From the NCBI GenBank assembly GCA_963752225.1, contig CAVVXS010000007.1, positions 620,001 to 684,000 of the forward strand: a stretch of DNA of 64,000 nt, given 5' to 3'. Of the stretch, positions 17,446 to 26,317 are shown in pieces; position 1 is the first letter of the stretch; each line of letters begins with the position of its first letter. Under the pieces are notes generated by a model, which saw only the letters and a list, made by a program, of their open reading frames with translations, was not told the origin of the DNA and did not search any database. The DNA comes from JBBROS01 sp963752225 (GTDB lineage Bacteria > Pseudomonadota > Alphaproteobacteria > Acetobacterales > Acetobacteraceae). The position numbers and the translations under genes were made by a program.

Positions 17446-17497
17446 CGGCACGGTTCTTGATAAGTGATCACTTAGAGGTTCTGGCCCGGATGTGGCG
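17446..17497 (+). promoter_or_regulatory. Sigma-54-like promoter candidates and TAAGTGATCACTTA palindrome upstream of glnK
   Basis: Two matches to the RpoN pattern TGGCAC-N5-TTGCW lie ahead of glnK. At 17446-17461 CGGCAC-N5-TTGAT keeps the -24 GG but has GA instead of GC at -12. At 17482-17497 TGGCCC-N5-TGGCG keeps both the GG and GC with correct 12-base offset, 32 bp before the ATG. Between them lies a perfect 14-base palindrome at 17461-17474. glnK-amtB operons are usually NtrC/RpoN regulated, which favours the reading, but no clear NtrC site was found. Confidence 0.45.
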
Positions 17498-17528
17498 CAG
17501 GGCGCGAAACAGGGAAGAGGACGGGTCT

Positions 17529-17867
17529 ATGAAGCTGATCGTAGCCATCATCAAGCCGTTCAAACTGGACGATGTTCGCGAAGCCCTGACGCCGCTGGGC
17601 GTGCAAGGCCTGACCGTGTCGGAAGTGAAAGGCTTCGGCCGTCAGAAGGGCCAGACCGAGATCTATCGCGGCGCGGAGTACCACGTGAACTTCCTGCCGA
17701 AGGTCAAGATCGAGGTCGCCGTGCCGAGCGAACTGGCCGAGCAAGTGGTCGAGGCGATCATGAAGTCGGCCCATACCGGCAAGATCGGCGACGGCAAGAT
17801 CTTCGTCATGGACCTCGAACGAGCAGTCCGCATCCGCACCGGTGAGATCGACGGCGAGGCGCTGTGA
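17529..17867 (+). CDS. glnK: PII nitrogen regulatory protein
   Basis: Trimeric PII signalling protein of 112 residues that senses 2-oxoglutarate, ATP/ADP and, by uridylylation, glutamine. The T-loop carries EIYRGAEY with the uridylylation target Tyr at residue 51 exactly when translation starts at ATG 17529. MKLIVAIIKPFKLDDVREAL is the standard start, GKIGDGKIFV is the nucleotide-binding B-loop, and IRTGEIDGEAL the usual C-terminus. It overlaps amtB as TGATG (17865-17869), so this PII is expected to plug the AmtB channel under nitrogen excess; by position it is called GlnK rather than GlnB. Confidence 0.96.
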   Translation: MKLIVAIIKPFKLDDVREALTPLGVQGLTVSEVKGFGRQKGQTEIYRGAEYHVNFLPKVKIEVAVPSELAEQVVEAIMKSAHTGKIGDGKIFVMDLERAVRIRTGEIDGEAL

Positions 17868-19252
17868 TGCGCCTGGGTTGGAAGGCGTTGGGCCGGGCGG
17901 CAATATGGGCCTTGCCCTTGGTGATCGTGGCGCTGCCGGTGCTGGCGCAGACCGATGCGGCGCCGGCGGCGGCCGCTCCGGCGGCGGCGGAGGCCAAAGT
18001 CGACACCGGCGACACCGCCTGGATGCTGGCCAGCACGGCGCTGGTGCTGATGATGACCATCCCCGGCCTCGCGCTGTTCTACGCCGGGATGGTGCGCAAG
18101 AAGAACGTGCTGGCGACGATGATGCAGTCGTTCAGCATCTGCGCGCTCGTCACCGTACTCTGGATGGTGGTCGGCTACAGCCTCGCCTTCACCAATGGCA
18201 ATAAATGGGTCGGTGACTTCTCGCGGGTGCTGCTGAACGGCATCGCGATCAACTGGGATAAGCCGTTCACGGTCGCCGCCGGAACCGACGCCGCCTCGGC
18301 GACGACGATCCCGGAAACCGTGTTCATGATGTTCCAGATGACGTTCGCCATCATCACTCCGGCGCTGATCGCCGGCGCCTTCGCCGATCGCATGAAGTTC
18401 TCGGCGATGATGCTGTTCATGGGGTTGTGGTCGGTGCTGGTCTACTCGCCGGTAGCGCATTGGGTGTTCAACCCGGTGGGCGTGCTGGCCGACCTGGGTG
18501 CGGCGGACTTCGCCGGCGGCACTGTGGTGCACATCAATGCGGGCGTATCCGGCCTGGTGTGCGCGCTCGTGCTCGGCAAGCGGGTCGGCTACGGCAGCGA
18601 CAACATGGCGCCATACAACCTGGCCTTTGCGGTGATCGGTGCCGGGCTGCTGTGGGTCGGCTGGTTCGGGTTCAACGCCGGGTCGGCGCTGGGTGCCGGC
18701 GGCCGGGCCGGCATGGCGATGGCGGTAACGCAGATCGCGACCGCCATGGCGGCCCTCGGCTGGACGTTCGCGGAGTGGGTGACCAAGGGCAAGCCGTCGG
18801 TGCTCGGCGCGATCTCGGGCGCGGTGGCCGGGCTGGTGGCGATCACCCCGGCGTCCGGCTTCGTGCTGCCGGGTCCGTCGCTGATCATCGGCTTGGTGGC
18901 GGGCGTCGGCTGCTTCTGGACCGCGACCACCATGAAGCACCTGCTGGGCTACGACGACAGCCTCGACGCCTTCGGGGTGCACGGCATCGGCGGCATCATC
19001 GGCGCGCTGCTGACCGGCGTCTTCGCCTACGGGCCGCTGTCGGCCACGACCGACCATGCGGACGGCGTCTATATCGGTGGCGCCGCGCTGTTCAAGGCAC
19101 AGGCGATCGCGGTCGCGGCCACCATCGTGTTCAGCGGCGTGATGACGTTCATCCTGCTGAAGGTCGTGGACGTGGTGGTCGGGTTGCGGGTGTCCGAGGA
19201 GGAGGAGCGCGAAGGGCTCGACGTCGTGCTGCACGGCGAGCGCCTGGGCTAG
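17867..19252 (+). CDS. amtB: Ammonium transporter
   Basis: Inner-membrane ammonium channel of 461 residues. A cleavable signal peptide (ALPLVIVALPVLAQ) and an alanine-rich spacer precede eleven expected membrane helices. Family landmarks include LALFYAGMVRKKNVLATMMQ, the pore-region histidine in GTVVHINAGVSGLVCALVLG, LLWVGWFGFNAGSA, and DDSLDAFGVHGIGGIIGALLTG with the second pore histidine. ATG at 17867 overlaps the glnK stop; a GTG at 17864 would add one residue. The pair forms a nitrogen-starvation operon, and a GC-rich stem-loop follows the gene. Confidence 0.96.
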   Translation: MRLGWKALGRAAIWALPLVIVALPVLAQTDAAPAAAAPAAAEAKVDTGDTAWMLASTALVLMMTIPGLALFYAGMVRKKNVLATMMQSFSICALVTVLWMVVGYSLAFTNGNKWVGDFSRVLLNGIAINWDKPFTVAAGTDAASATTIPETVFMMFQMTFAIITPALIAGAFADRMKFSAMMLFMGLWSVLVYSPVAHWVFNPVGVLADLGAADFAGGTVVHINAGVSGLVCALVLGKRVGYGSDNMAPYNLAFAVIGAGLLWVGWFGFNAGSALGAGGRAGMAMAVTQIATAMAALGWTFAEWVTKGKPSVLGAISGAVAGLVAITPASGFVLPGPSLIIGLVAGVGCFWTATTMKHLLGYDDSLDAFGVHGIGGIIGALLTGVFAYGPLSATTDHADGVYIGGAALFKAQAIAVAATIVFSGVMTFILLKVVDVVVGLRVSEEEEREGLDVVLHGERLG

Positions 19253-19270
19253 GTCGCTCAGGTGCCGATT

Positions 19271-19299
19271 CGGCCGTTCTCCGCAACAGAGGACGGCCG
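19271..19299 (+). terminator. Stem-loop after amtB
   Basis: CGGCCGTTCTC (19271-19281) pairs with GAGGACGGCCG (19289-19299), eleven pairs including one G-U wobble, around a seven-base loop, 18 bp after the amtB stop. There is no T-run after it, so it may act as a Rho-linked or processing hairpin rather than a strong intrinsic terminator. Confidence 0.5.
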
Positions 19300-19422
19300 G
19301 GTCAAGCGCGGCCCCCATGTGCCTGCTACGGTCGGGGCGTTGCGGCGCTACGTGTGTTGGCGTGGCAACATCGCCGACTATGCCGTTGAAACTGGGCCAT
19401 CAACCGTGATGTAGTCGGCGGC

Positions 19423-21942
19423 ATGGCCGTCGCATTCGCTTCCAACGATCTCAAGCTCATCTTTCGCCATCGTATCGGGCAGCTGCTCGGGATCGCGATC
19501 GCCGTGGCGGCGCTGGTGCTGCTCGTGACGCTCGCCACCTACAATCCGCACGACCCGTCATTCGACACCGCGACCGCGCGTCCGGCCTCCAACCTGCTGG
19601 GCGCCGGCGGCGCCGCGGTTGCGGACCTGCTGGTGCAATATCTCGGCCTGGCCGGCGTGCTTCCGGCGGTCGCGATGCTGGCCTGGGCGTATCGGGTGGG
19701 GATCGCCCGGCCGCTCCACCTCGGCACCAGGGTGCTGTTCCTGCTGCTCGCGCTGCTGGTGTCATCGACAGTGCTGGCGATGCTGCCTTGGCCGTTCGGA
19801 GGCGTGAACTGGCCCAGCAGCGCCGGGCTCGGCGGCGCCATCGGGATCGAGTTCGGCCGCTATAGCACCGGGATGGGCATGGGCCTGCTCGGCCCTGCTG
19901 GCGCGTGGGTGGTCCTGGCGCTCGAGGCGGTGCTGGCGCTGCTGCTGATCGTCGTCGCGCTCGGCTTGACCGGGGGAGAGTGGCGCGCGGCCGGCCGCGG
20001 TGCGGTGGGCGTCGCGCGTGGCTCGGTGCGGAACGGGCGCGACATGGCCGGTGCGGTCGCGCGCAGCGCGACCAAGGCGGCCGAAGCGGCGCGGGTGGTG
20101 AGCGCACCGGTGCGCCGGCTGCTGGAGCCCGAGGGCGATCCGGCGCCCGCTGCCGCCCCTTCTGGCGACTCCATCCCCGGCCCGGCAAAATCCTCCACTC
20201 CGGCCCCGGCCCCGACAGTGGAGCCGGCTGCCGCCCAAGCCCCAGCGGCCGAGCCCAAGGCCGGTCCGCAACCAATCCCGCCGGCGCCGCCGCGCGAGGT
20301 CGTGCTGCCGCCGCCGCCGGTCGATGACGGGATCGCGCAGCCGGCGCGGCCCAAGGTCTCGGTCCTGCCGAAAAAGCCGCCGGCGCCGGCACAGCCGAGC
20401 CTGCCGCTCGCGGAAACCGGGTGGCAGTTCCCGCCGCTCAGCCTGCTGAGCCCGCCGCCCAAGCGCGCCGACGCCGGTCCGACCGAGGACGCGCTGCAAG
20501 CCAATGCGCGGCTGCTCGAGAGCGTGCTGAACGATTACGGCGTGCAGGGGACGATCCGCGAGATCCGCCCCGGCCCGGTCGTGACGCTCTATGAATTGGA
20601 GCCCGCCCCCGGCATCCGCAGCGCCCGGGTGATTGGCCTCGCCGACGACGTGGCGCGCAGCTTGAGCGTGACTGCGGTGCGCATCGCCACCGTGCCGGGG
20701 CGCAACGTGATCGGCATCGAGGTGCCGAACGCCAAGCGCGAAACGGTGTTCTTGAGCGAGCTCCTCGGCAGCGCCGATTGGGCGTCGCACCCGGGCAAGC
20801 TTGCGCTCGCAATCGGCAAGGACATCGGCGGCGCGCCGGTGGTGGCCGACCTGTCGCGCATGCCGCATCTGCTGATCGCCGGGACCACCGGCTCGGGCAA
20901 GTCGGTCGGCATCAATGCCATGATCCTCAGCCTCCTGTACCGGATGAGCCCGGACCAATGCCGGCTCATTATGATCGACCCGAAGATGCTCGAGCTCAGC
21001 GTCTACGAAGGCATCCCGCATCTGCTGGCGCCGGTGGTGACGGAGCCGGCCAAGGCGGTCACCGCGCTGAAATGGACCACGCGGGAGATGGAGCGGCGCT
21101 ACCGGGCGATGAGCCAGCTCGGCGTGCGCAACGTCGGCGGTTACAACGAGCGTGTGTCGGAGGCGCTGGCCCGCGGCGAGGTGGTGACGCGGCGGGTGCA
21201 GACTGGGTTCGACAGCGAGACCGGCAAGCCGGTGCACGAGGAGCAGCCGCTGGTGCTCAAGCCGCTGCCCTTCATCGTGGTGGTGATCGACGAGATGGCC
21301 GACTTGATGATGGTTGCCGGCAAGGAGGTCGAGGCTGCGGTGCAGCGTTTGGCGCAGATGGCGCGTGCGGCCGGCATCCACGTGATCATGGCGACGCAGC
21401 GGCCGTCGGTGGACGTCATCACCGGCACGATCAAAGCCAACTTCCCGACCCGCATCAGCTATCAGGTGATCAGCAAGTTCGACAGCCGCACCATCCTGGG
21501 CGAGCAGGGGGCCGAGCAGCTGCTGGGGATGGGCGACCTGCTGCACATGCAAGGCGGCGGCCGCATCGGCCGGGTGCACGGGCCGTTCGTGGCCGACCGC
21601 GAGGTGGAGGATATCGTCGCCTTCCTCCGCGCCCAGGCCGAACCGACCTATGACGACGAGGTGACGGACGGCGCCGATGACGACGGCGATAGCGGGCAAC
21701 CGAGCCTATCCGGCATCGCGGGCGCGAGCGACGGGGAAAAGGGGCTGTTCGACCAAGCGGTGGACCTCGTGTGCCGCGAAGGGAAGGCGAGCACCAGCTT
21801 CATCCAGCGGCACTTGTCGATCGGCTACAACCGGGCGGCCAAGCTGATCGAGCAAATGGAGAAGGAGGGCGTGGTCAGCGCGGCCAACCACGTCGGCAAG
21901 CGCGAGGTGCTGGCGCGGGTGACCCGCGGGGACAACGATTAA
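19423..21942 (+). CDS. ftsK: DNA translocase FtsK
   Basis: Septal DNA pump that coordinates chromosome dimer resolution with division. The 839-residue protein has four N-terminal membrane helices (residues about 20-190), a proline/alanine-rich linker (about 225-350), the alpha/beta motor domain with Walker A AGTTGSGKSVGINAM near residue 485 and Walker B PFIVVVIDEMADLMM near 625, and a C-terminal gamma winged-helix domain (TSFIQRHLSIGYNRAAKLIEQ-type text) that reads KOPS sites. Length is slightly above the alphaproteobacterial average. It stands alone between amtB and the ugp operon. Confidence 0.95.
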   Translation: MAVAFASNDLKLIFRHRIGQLLGIAIAVAALVLLVTLATYNPHDPSFDTATARPASNLLGAGGAAVADLLVQYLGLAGVLPAVAMLAWAYRVGIARPLHLGTRVLFLLLALLVSSTVLAMLPWPFGGVNWPSSAGLGGAIGIEFGRYSTGMGMGLLGPAGAWVVLALEAVLALLLIVVALGLTGGEWRAAGRGAVGVARGSVRNGRDMAGAVARSATKAAEAARVVSAPVRRLLEPEGDPAPAAAPSGDSIPGPAKSSTPAPAPTVEPAAAQAPAAEPKAGPQPIPPAPPREVVLPPPPVDDGIAQPARPKVSVLPKKPPAPAQPSLPLAETGWQFPPLSLLSPPPKRADAGPTEDALQANARLLESVLNDYGVQGTIREIRPGPVVTLYELEPAPGIRSARVIGLADDVARSLSVTAVRIATVPGRNVIGIEVPNAKRETVFLSELLGSADWASHPGKLALAIGKDIGGAPVVADLSRMPHLLIAGTTGSGKSVGINAMILSLLYRMSPDQCRLIMIDPKMLELSVYEGIPHLLAPVVTEPAKAVTALKWTTREMERRYRAMSQLGVRNVGGYNERVSEALARGEVVTRRVQTGFDSETGKPVHEEQPLVLKPLPFIVVVIDEMADLMMVAGKEVEAAVQRLAQMARAAGIHVIMATQRPSVDVITGTIKANFPTRISYQVISKFDSRTILGEQGAEQLLGMGDLLHMQGGGRIGRVHGPFVADREVEDIVAFLRAQAEPTYDDEVTDGADDDGDSGQPSLSGIAGASDGEKGLFDQAVDLVCREGKASTSFIQRHLSIGYNRAAKLIEQMEKEGVVSAANHVGKREVLARVTRGDND

Positions 21943-21957
21943 GGCAAGGCCAACGCC

Positions 21958-21972
21958 GGGGGCAGCGCCCCC
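21958..21972 (+). terminator. GC-rich hairpin after ftsK
   Basis: GGGGGC (21958-21963), loop AGC, GCCCCC (21967-21972) is a perfect six-pair hairpin 16 bp after the ftsK stop. Outer flanks CAAGGCC and GGCCTTG could extend it. No T-tract follows, so terminator function is a guess from position. Confidence 0.4.
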
Positions 21973-22090
21973 AGATCCGCGCAAATTCAGGCTTGGGCCT
22001 TGGCCGCGTCATCGTTCTGCCGCAGGATCGCAAGCAATGTGAAACGCCGGACCGCTATGCAACGGCGACATTTTGGGGGGGGAGCCGACC

Positions 22091-23437
22091 ATGAAACGCC
22101 GATCGCTGCTGGCCGGCTTGGCCGCCGCCGCGTCCACGCCGACGCTGCTCGAGGCGCAGACGGCGCCGGCCACGGGCGCGAAAACGCGGGTTGTGTTCTG
22201 GCACGCCATGAACGGCGCGCTCGGCGAGGAGGTGAACCGAATCTGCGCCGGGTTCAACGCCGCCCAGGACACCTACGAGGTGGTGCCGGTGTTCAAGGGC
22301 ACTTACCCGGAAACGCTGACCGCGGCGATTGCCGCGTGGCGGGCGAACCAGGCACCGCATCTGGTGCAGATGTTCGAGGTCGGCACCGGCTCGATGCTGG
22401 CGGCGGGCCCGGCGGTGAAGCAGACCTGGCAACTGATCGAGGAAAGCGGGGTCGCGATCGACCCGGCCGCCTATGTCGGCGCGGTCAAAGGCTATTACAG
22501 CCTGCCGGACGGGCGGCTCGCGTCGATGCCGTTCAACTCGTCCACGCCGGTGATGTGGTACAACAAGGACGCGTTCGCGAAAGCCGGGCTCGACCCGGAC
22601 TCGCCGCCCTCGACCTGGCCGGACGTGATCAAGGCGCTCGAGACGATCAAGGCGAAGGCCGCCGCGCCCACGCCTTCGACCTCGTCGTGGTTCTCCTGGG
22701 TGCAGCTCGAATGCTTCGGCGCCATCCACGACCTGCCATTCGCGACTCTGGCGAACGGGTTCGAGGGATTGGGCACGGAACTCAAGATCAACAGCGCGCC
22801 GTTCGTCGGCCAGTTGACCCGCTTCCTCGATCTGTCGAAGCAGGGCCTGTTCAAATACGCCGGGCGAGACAACGCACCCGACCCGCTGTTCTACTCGGGC
22901 GAGGCGGCGGTCGCGTTCATGTCGTCGGGGTCGCGCGCCGACGTCGGCAAGAACGCCAAGTTCGCCTGGGCGGAGGCGCCGCTGCCGTTTGACCCGGCGC
23001 TGACCAAGGATCCGCTCAACTCGGTGATCGGCGGCGCCAGCCTGTGGACGATGACGGCCCAGGGACGCACCGCGGCCGAGTACAAGGGGGTGGCGACGTT
23101 CCTGAAGTATATCGCCGAACCGAAGCAGGACGCGTCGTGGCACCAGCGCACAGGCTACGTGCCGGTGACGTTCGCGGGTTACGAGCTCAGCAAGCAGGAA
23201 GGGTTCTACGACAAGAACCCCGGCGCCGACGTGCCGATCAAGCAGCTCGCGCGCGGCCACGTGACGGCGAACAGCAAGGGGTTCCGGCTGGGCCGGATGC
23301 CGGAAATCCGCAACATCATCTACGAGGAAACCGAAAAGGCGCTGCAAGGCCAGCAGACCGCACAGGCGGCGCTGGACAGCGTAGTGGCGCGGGGGAATCG
23401 GGTGCTGAGAGACTTCGAACGGGCGAACAAAGCCTAA
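22091..23437 (+). CDS. ugpB: ABC transporter substrate-binding protein, glycerol-3-phosphate type
   Basis: Periplasmic solute-binding lipoprotein-independent receptor of 448 residues for sn-glycerol 3-phosphate or a related phosphodiester. MKRRSLLAGLAAAAS is a twin-arginine-like signal. The mature part begins with VVFWHAMNGALGEEVNRICAGFN and continues with TYPETLTAAIAAWRA, PHLVQMFEVGTGSML and MPFNSSTPVMWYNKDAF, close to UgpB throughout, including the C-terminal RNIIYEETEKALQGQQTAQAALD-like helix. ATG at 22091 was chosen because it begins the signal peptide; GGGGGGGGAG lies upstream. It is the first gene of ugpB-A-E-C, with the membrane genes set off by a palindromic element. Confidence 0.92.
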   Translation: MKRRSLLAGLAAAASTPTLLEAQTAPATGAKTRVVFWHAMNGALGEEVNRICAGFNAAQDTYEVVPVFKGTYPETLTAAIAAWRANQAPHLVQMFEVGTGSMLAAGPAVKQTWQLIEESGVAIDPAAYVGAVKGYYSLPDGRLASMPFNSSTPVMWYNKDAFAKAGLDPDSPPSTWPDVIKALETIKAKAAAPTPSTSSWFSWVQLECFGAIHDLPFATLANGFEGLGTELKINSAPFVGQLTRFLDLSKQGLFKYAGRDNAPDPLFYSGEAAVAFMSSGSRADVGKNAKFAWAEAPLPFDPALTKDPLNSVIGGASLWTMTAQGRTAAEYKGVATFLKYIAEPKQDASWHQRTGYVPVTFAGYELSKQEGFYDKNPGADVPIKQLARGHVTANSKGFRLGRMPEIRNIIYEETEKALQGQQTAQAALDSVVARGNRVLRDFERANKA

Positions 23438-23453
23438 TGAGGATGAGAAAGGC

Positions 23454-23557
23454 CAGGGGCTCTGCCCCTGGACCCCATCAAAGGCGAAGCCTTTGAAATC
23501 CATCAAGGGCGGGTTTGGGGCCGCTGGCCCCAACGGGGTTCAGGGGCAGAGCCCCTG
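23454..23557. repeat. 104-bp tripartite palindromic element between ugpB and ugpA
   Basis: Outer arms of 23 bases at 23454-23476 and 23535-23557 match with a single C/T difference that would still pair as G-U in RNA. They enclose two perfect hairpins: CAAAGGC-GAA-GCCTTTG (23479-23495) and TTGGGGCC-GCT-GGCCCCAA (23515-23533). Each outer arm is itself near-palindromic (AGGGGC-TCT-GCCCCT). The whole can fold as a cloverleaf or cruciform. It begins 16 bp after the ugpB stop and ends two bases before the ugpA ATG, leaving ugpA without a visible Shine-Dalgarno outside the element. It looks like a REP/MITE-type mobile palindrome; copies elsewhere could not be checked. Confidence 0.75.
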
Positions 23558-23559
23558 AG

Positions 23560-24441
23560 ATGGATCGTAGAACAATTTTCCCAGGCTTATTACTGCCGCT
23601 GCTCCTCGTCGCGCCCCAGCTCCTGCTGACCGCGGTGTTCTTCCTGTGGCCCGCCGGCCAGGCGATCTGGTCGAGCCTGCAACGGCAGGACGCGTTCGGC
23701 CTGCGCACCGAGTTCGTCGGCGCCGAGAACTTCACCGACCTGTTCGCCGACCCGCTCTACCTCGAAAGCGCCGGGCGGACGGCCGTGTTTTGCGTCGCCG
23801 TCTCCTTGCTGGCGATGGCAGTCGCCCTGCTGCTGGCGGTCTTCGCCGACGAGGTGGTGCGTGGCCGCAGCATCTATCGCACGCTCCTGATCGTGCCTTA
23901 CGCGATCGCGCCGGCGGTCGCCGCCGTGTTGTGGATCATCGTGCTGCACCCGCAGATCGGACTGCTGGGCCGCTGGCTGAACGCGCACGGCGTCGCCTGG
24001 GACTACAAGCTGCGCGACGGCCAGGCGTTCGCGGTGGTGGTGCTGGCCAGCGCCTGGAAGCAGGTCAGCTACGACTTCATCTTCTTTGTCGCCGGGCTGC
24101 AGGCGATCCCGCGCAGCGTGGTCGAGGCGGCGCGCATGGACGGCTCGCGCGGGTGGCGCCGGTTCCGCACCATCACCCTGCCGCTGCTGGCGCCGACCAC
24201 GTTCTTTCTGTTGGTCGTCAACCTCGTCTACGCCGCGTTCGAGACGTTCGGCACCATCGCCGCACTCACCGGCGGCGGGCCCGGCAAGGCGACCGAGACG
24301 CTCGTTGTCAAAGTGTATCGGGACGGCGTGGTCAACCTCGACCTCGGCTCGTCGTCGGCGCAGTCGGTCGTGCTCATGGTGGCGGTCGTGCTGCTGACGA
24401 TGGTGCAGTTTCGCTTCCTGGGTCGCCGCCGTGCGGACTGA
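23560..24441 (+). CDS. ugpA: Glycerol-3-phosphate-type ABC transporter permease
   Basis: Inner-membrane permease of 293 residues, UgpA type. Six membrane helices are visible, beginning with FPGLLLPLLLVAPQLLLTAVFF; the cytoplasmic EAA loop that docks the ATPase is VVEAARMDGSRGWRRFRTITLPLL. LTGGGPGKATETLVVKVYRDG is a family landmark. ATG at 23560 abuts the palindromic element, so its ribosome site is poor (only GAG directly before it), and expression may depend on the structure or on coupling. Its end overlaps ugpE by 11 bases. Confidence 0.93.
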   Translation: MDRRTIFPGLLLPLLLVAPQLLLTAVFFLWPAGQAIWSSLQRQDAFGLRTEFVGAENFTDLFADPLYLESAGRTAVFCVAVSLLAMAVALLLAVFADEVVRGRSIYRTLLIVPYAIAPAVAAVLWIIVLHPQIGLLGRWLNAHGVAWDYKLRDGQAFAVVVLASAWKQVSYDFIFFVAGLQAIPRSVVEAARMDGSRGWRRFRTITLPLLAPTTFFLLVVNLVYAAFETFGTIAALTGGGPGKATETLVVKVYRDGVVNLDLGSSSAQSVVLMVAVVLLTMVQFRFLGRRRAD

Positions 24442-25252
24442 TTGGGTGGCGCATGTCGTGCTCGTGCTGGGCGTGGCACTGTTCGCGTTGCCGCTATGGC
24501 TGGCCTTCGCCGGCTCCACGCAGCCGGCCGACGTGATCGCGCGGGGCGAGCTGTCGCTGCTGCCGACCCTCGACGGGTTCGGCGTGTATCGCGACGTGCT
24601 GTTGGACGGCGGCCACGGGCAGCCGGTGTGGCGGATGCTGCTGGTGTCGTTCGGGATGGCGATGGCGATTGCGGTCGGGAAGATCGTCATCAGCGTGCTG
24701 TCCGCCTTCGCCATCGCCTTCTTCCGCTGGCCGCTGCGGGGGCTGGCGTTTGGGGTCATCTTCCTGACCCTCATGCTGCCGGTCGAGGTGCGCATCATCC
24801 CGACCTTTGCGGTCATGGCCGGGCTCGGGCTGATCAACACCTTCACCGGGTTGACGGTGCCGCTGATCGCGTCGGCGACCGCGACGCTGCTGTTCCGCCA
24901 GGTGTTCCTCGCCGTCCCGGACGAGCTGGTCGAGGCGGCGCGGATGGACGGCGCCGGGCCGCTGCGCTTCCTCCGCGACATCCTGCTGCCGGTGTCAGCG
25001 GCCAACATCGCGGCGCTGTTCGTGATCCTGTTCGTGTATGGCTGGAACCAGTATCTGTGGCCGCTGCTGGTGGCGACCGACCCGCGGCTCGACACGGTGG
25101 TGATCGGCATCGTCAAGATGATCGGCACCGAGGCCACGGTGGAGTGGAACCAGGTGATGGCCACTGCGGTGCTCGCCTTGCTGCCGCCGGTCGCCGTCGT
25201 GGTGCTGATGCAGCGCTGGTTCGTCAAAGGCCTGTCGGAGAGCGACAAATAG
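24431..25252 (+). CDS. ugpE: Glycerol-3-phosphate-type ABC transporter permease
   Basis: Second permease of the importer, 273 residues with six membrane helices. The EAA loop is DELVEAARMDGAGPLRFLRDILLPVS; FGVIFLTLMLPVEVRIIPTF and YGWNQYLWPLLVATDPRLDTVVIGI are typical UgpE text. Translation starts at GTG 24431 inside the end of ugpA, and the stop is one base before ugpC. The heterodimer with UgpA forms the channel that receives substrate from UgpB. Substrate preference within the family (glycerol 3-phosphate, glycerophosphocholine) is not resolved. Confidence 0.93.
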   Translation: MRTDWVAHVVLVLGVALFALPLWLAFAGSTQPADVIARGELSLLPTLDGFGVYRDVLLDGGHGQPVWRMLLVSFGMAMAIAVGKIVISVLSAFAIAFFRWPLRGLAFGVIFLTLMLPVEVRIIPTFAVMAGLGLINTFTGLTVPLIASATATLLFRQVFLAVPDELVEAARMDGAGPLRFLRDILLPVSAANIAALFVILFVYGWNQYLWPLLVATDPRLDTVVIGIVKMIGTEATVEWNQVMATAVLALLPPVAVVVLMQRWFVKGLSESDK

Positions 25253-25253
25253 C

Positions 25254-26295
25254 ATGGCCACGCTTTCGCTCGAGAACCTGCGCAAGAGCTTCGGCGCCGC
25301 CGACATCCTCAAGGGCGTGGACCTCGCCCTCGCCGACGGCGAGATGCTGGTCATCGTCGGCGCCAGCGGCTGCGGGAAGAGCACGCTGCTGCGGCTTGTC
25401 GCGGGGCTCGAGACCGCGACCGCGGGCACGATCCGCATCGACGGGCGCGATGTGACCCGGGTCGACCCGGCGGCGCGCGACATCGCCATGGTGTTCCAGA
25501 ACTACGCGCTCTACCCGCACATGACGGTGCGGGACAACATGGCGTACGGCTTGCGCATCCGCGGCCTGAGTTCGGGCGGAGATCGCGGCGCGGGTGGACG
25601 AGGCGGCGGCCCTGCTCGGCATCGGCGCGCTGCTCGGGCGCCGGCCGCGCCAGCTCAGCGGCGGTCAGCGGCAGCGTGTGGCGATGGGCCGCGCCATCGT
25701 CCGCCACCCGAAGCTGTTCCTGTTCGACGAGCCGCTCAGCAACCTCGACGCCAAGCTGCGGGTGCAGATGCGGGCCGAAATCCGCCGGCTGCAGCGGCGG
25801 TTGGGCGTGACCAGCCTTTATGTCACCCACGACCAGGTCGAGGCGATGACGCTCGGCGACCGGCTGCTGGTGCTGCACGAGGGGCGGCCGGTGCAACTCG
25901 CGACGCCGATGGAGGTGTTCGCCCGCCCGGCCGACACCTATGTCGCCGGCTTCATCGGCGCGCCGGCGATGAATTTTCTCCCCGGCGCGGCCGAGGACGG
26001 CGCCGTGCGGCTCGCGACCGGCGAGCGGGTCGAGGTCGCGGCGGCCCGGGCCGGCCCGGCGGTGACGCTGGGGGTCCGGCCGGAGAACGTGGCGCTGCGC
26101 CAGGGCGGGGTGCCGGTCGCCGTCGAACTCGTGGAGCCGCTGGGATCGGAGACGCTGGTGCACGGCCGGATGAGCGACGGCACGGCGCTTCTGTGCAAGC
26201 TGCCCGGCGCCGTGCCGGTGCCGGAGCGCATCGAGGTCGGCTTCGAGGAGGCCGCGCTGCACCTGTTCGACGCGGCCAGCGGCCGACGCCTTTGA
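25254..26295 (+). CDS. ugpC: Glycerol-3-phosphate-type ABC transporter ATPase, frameshifted as sequenced
   Basis: ATP-binding subunit of the CUT1/MalK type. The first frame (25254 to about 25571) holds Walker A GASGCGKSTLLRLVAGLE and the Q-loop MVFQNYALYPHMTV. After GLRIRGLS the reading shifts: removing one T of TT at 25571-25572 restores RAEIAARVDEAAALL and joins the second frame, which has the ABC signature LSGGQRQRVAMGRAI, Walker B LFLFDEPLSNLDAKL, the H-loop YVTHDQVEAMTLGDR and the regulatory C-terminal domain, ending at 26295. Corrected length is 346 residues, as expected. Left uncorrected, the first frame runs to 26414 as nonsense and loses the signature and Walker B. Confidence 0.85.
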
Positions 26296-26317
26296 GCCTG
26301 TGCCACGGGAGAAATTC

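Noticed and set aside
23438..23560. Intrinsic terminator after ugpB
   Set aside because: The structure is far longer than a terminator, has no T-run, and ugpA, E and C follow directly in the same direction.
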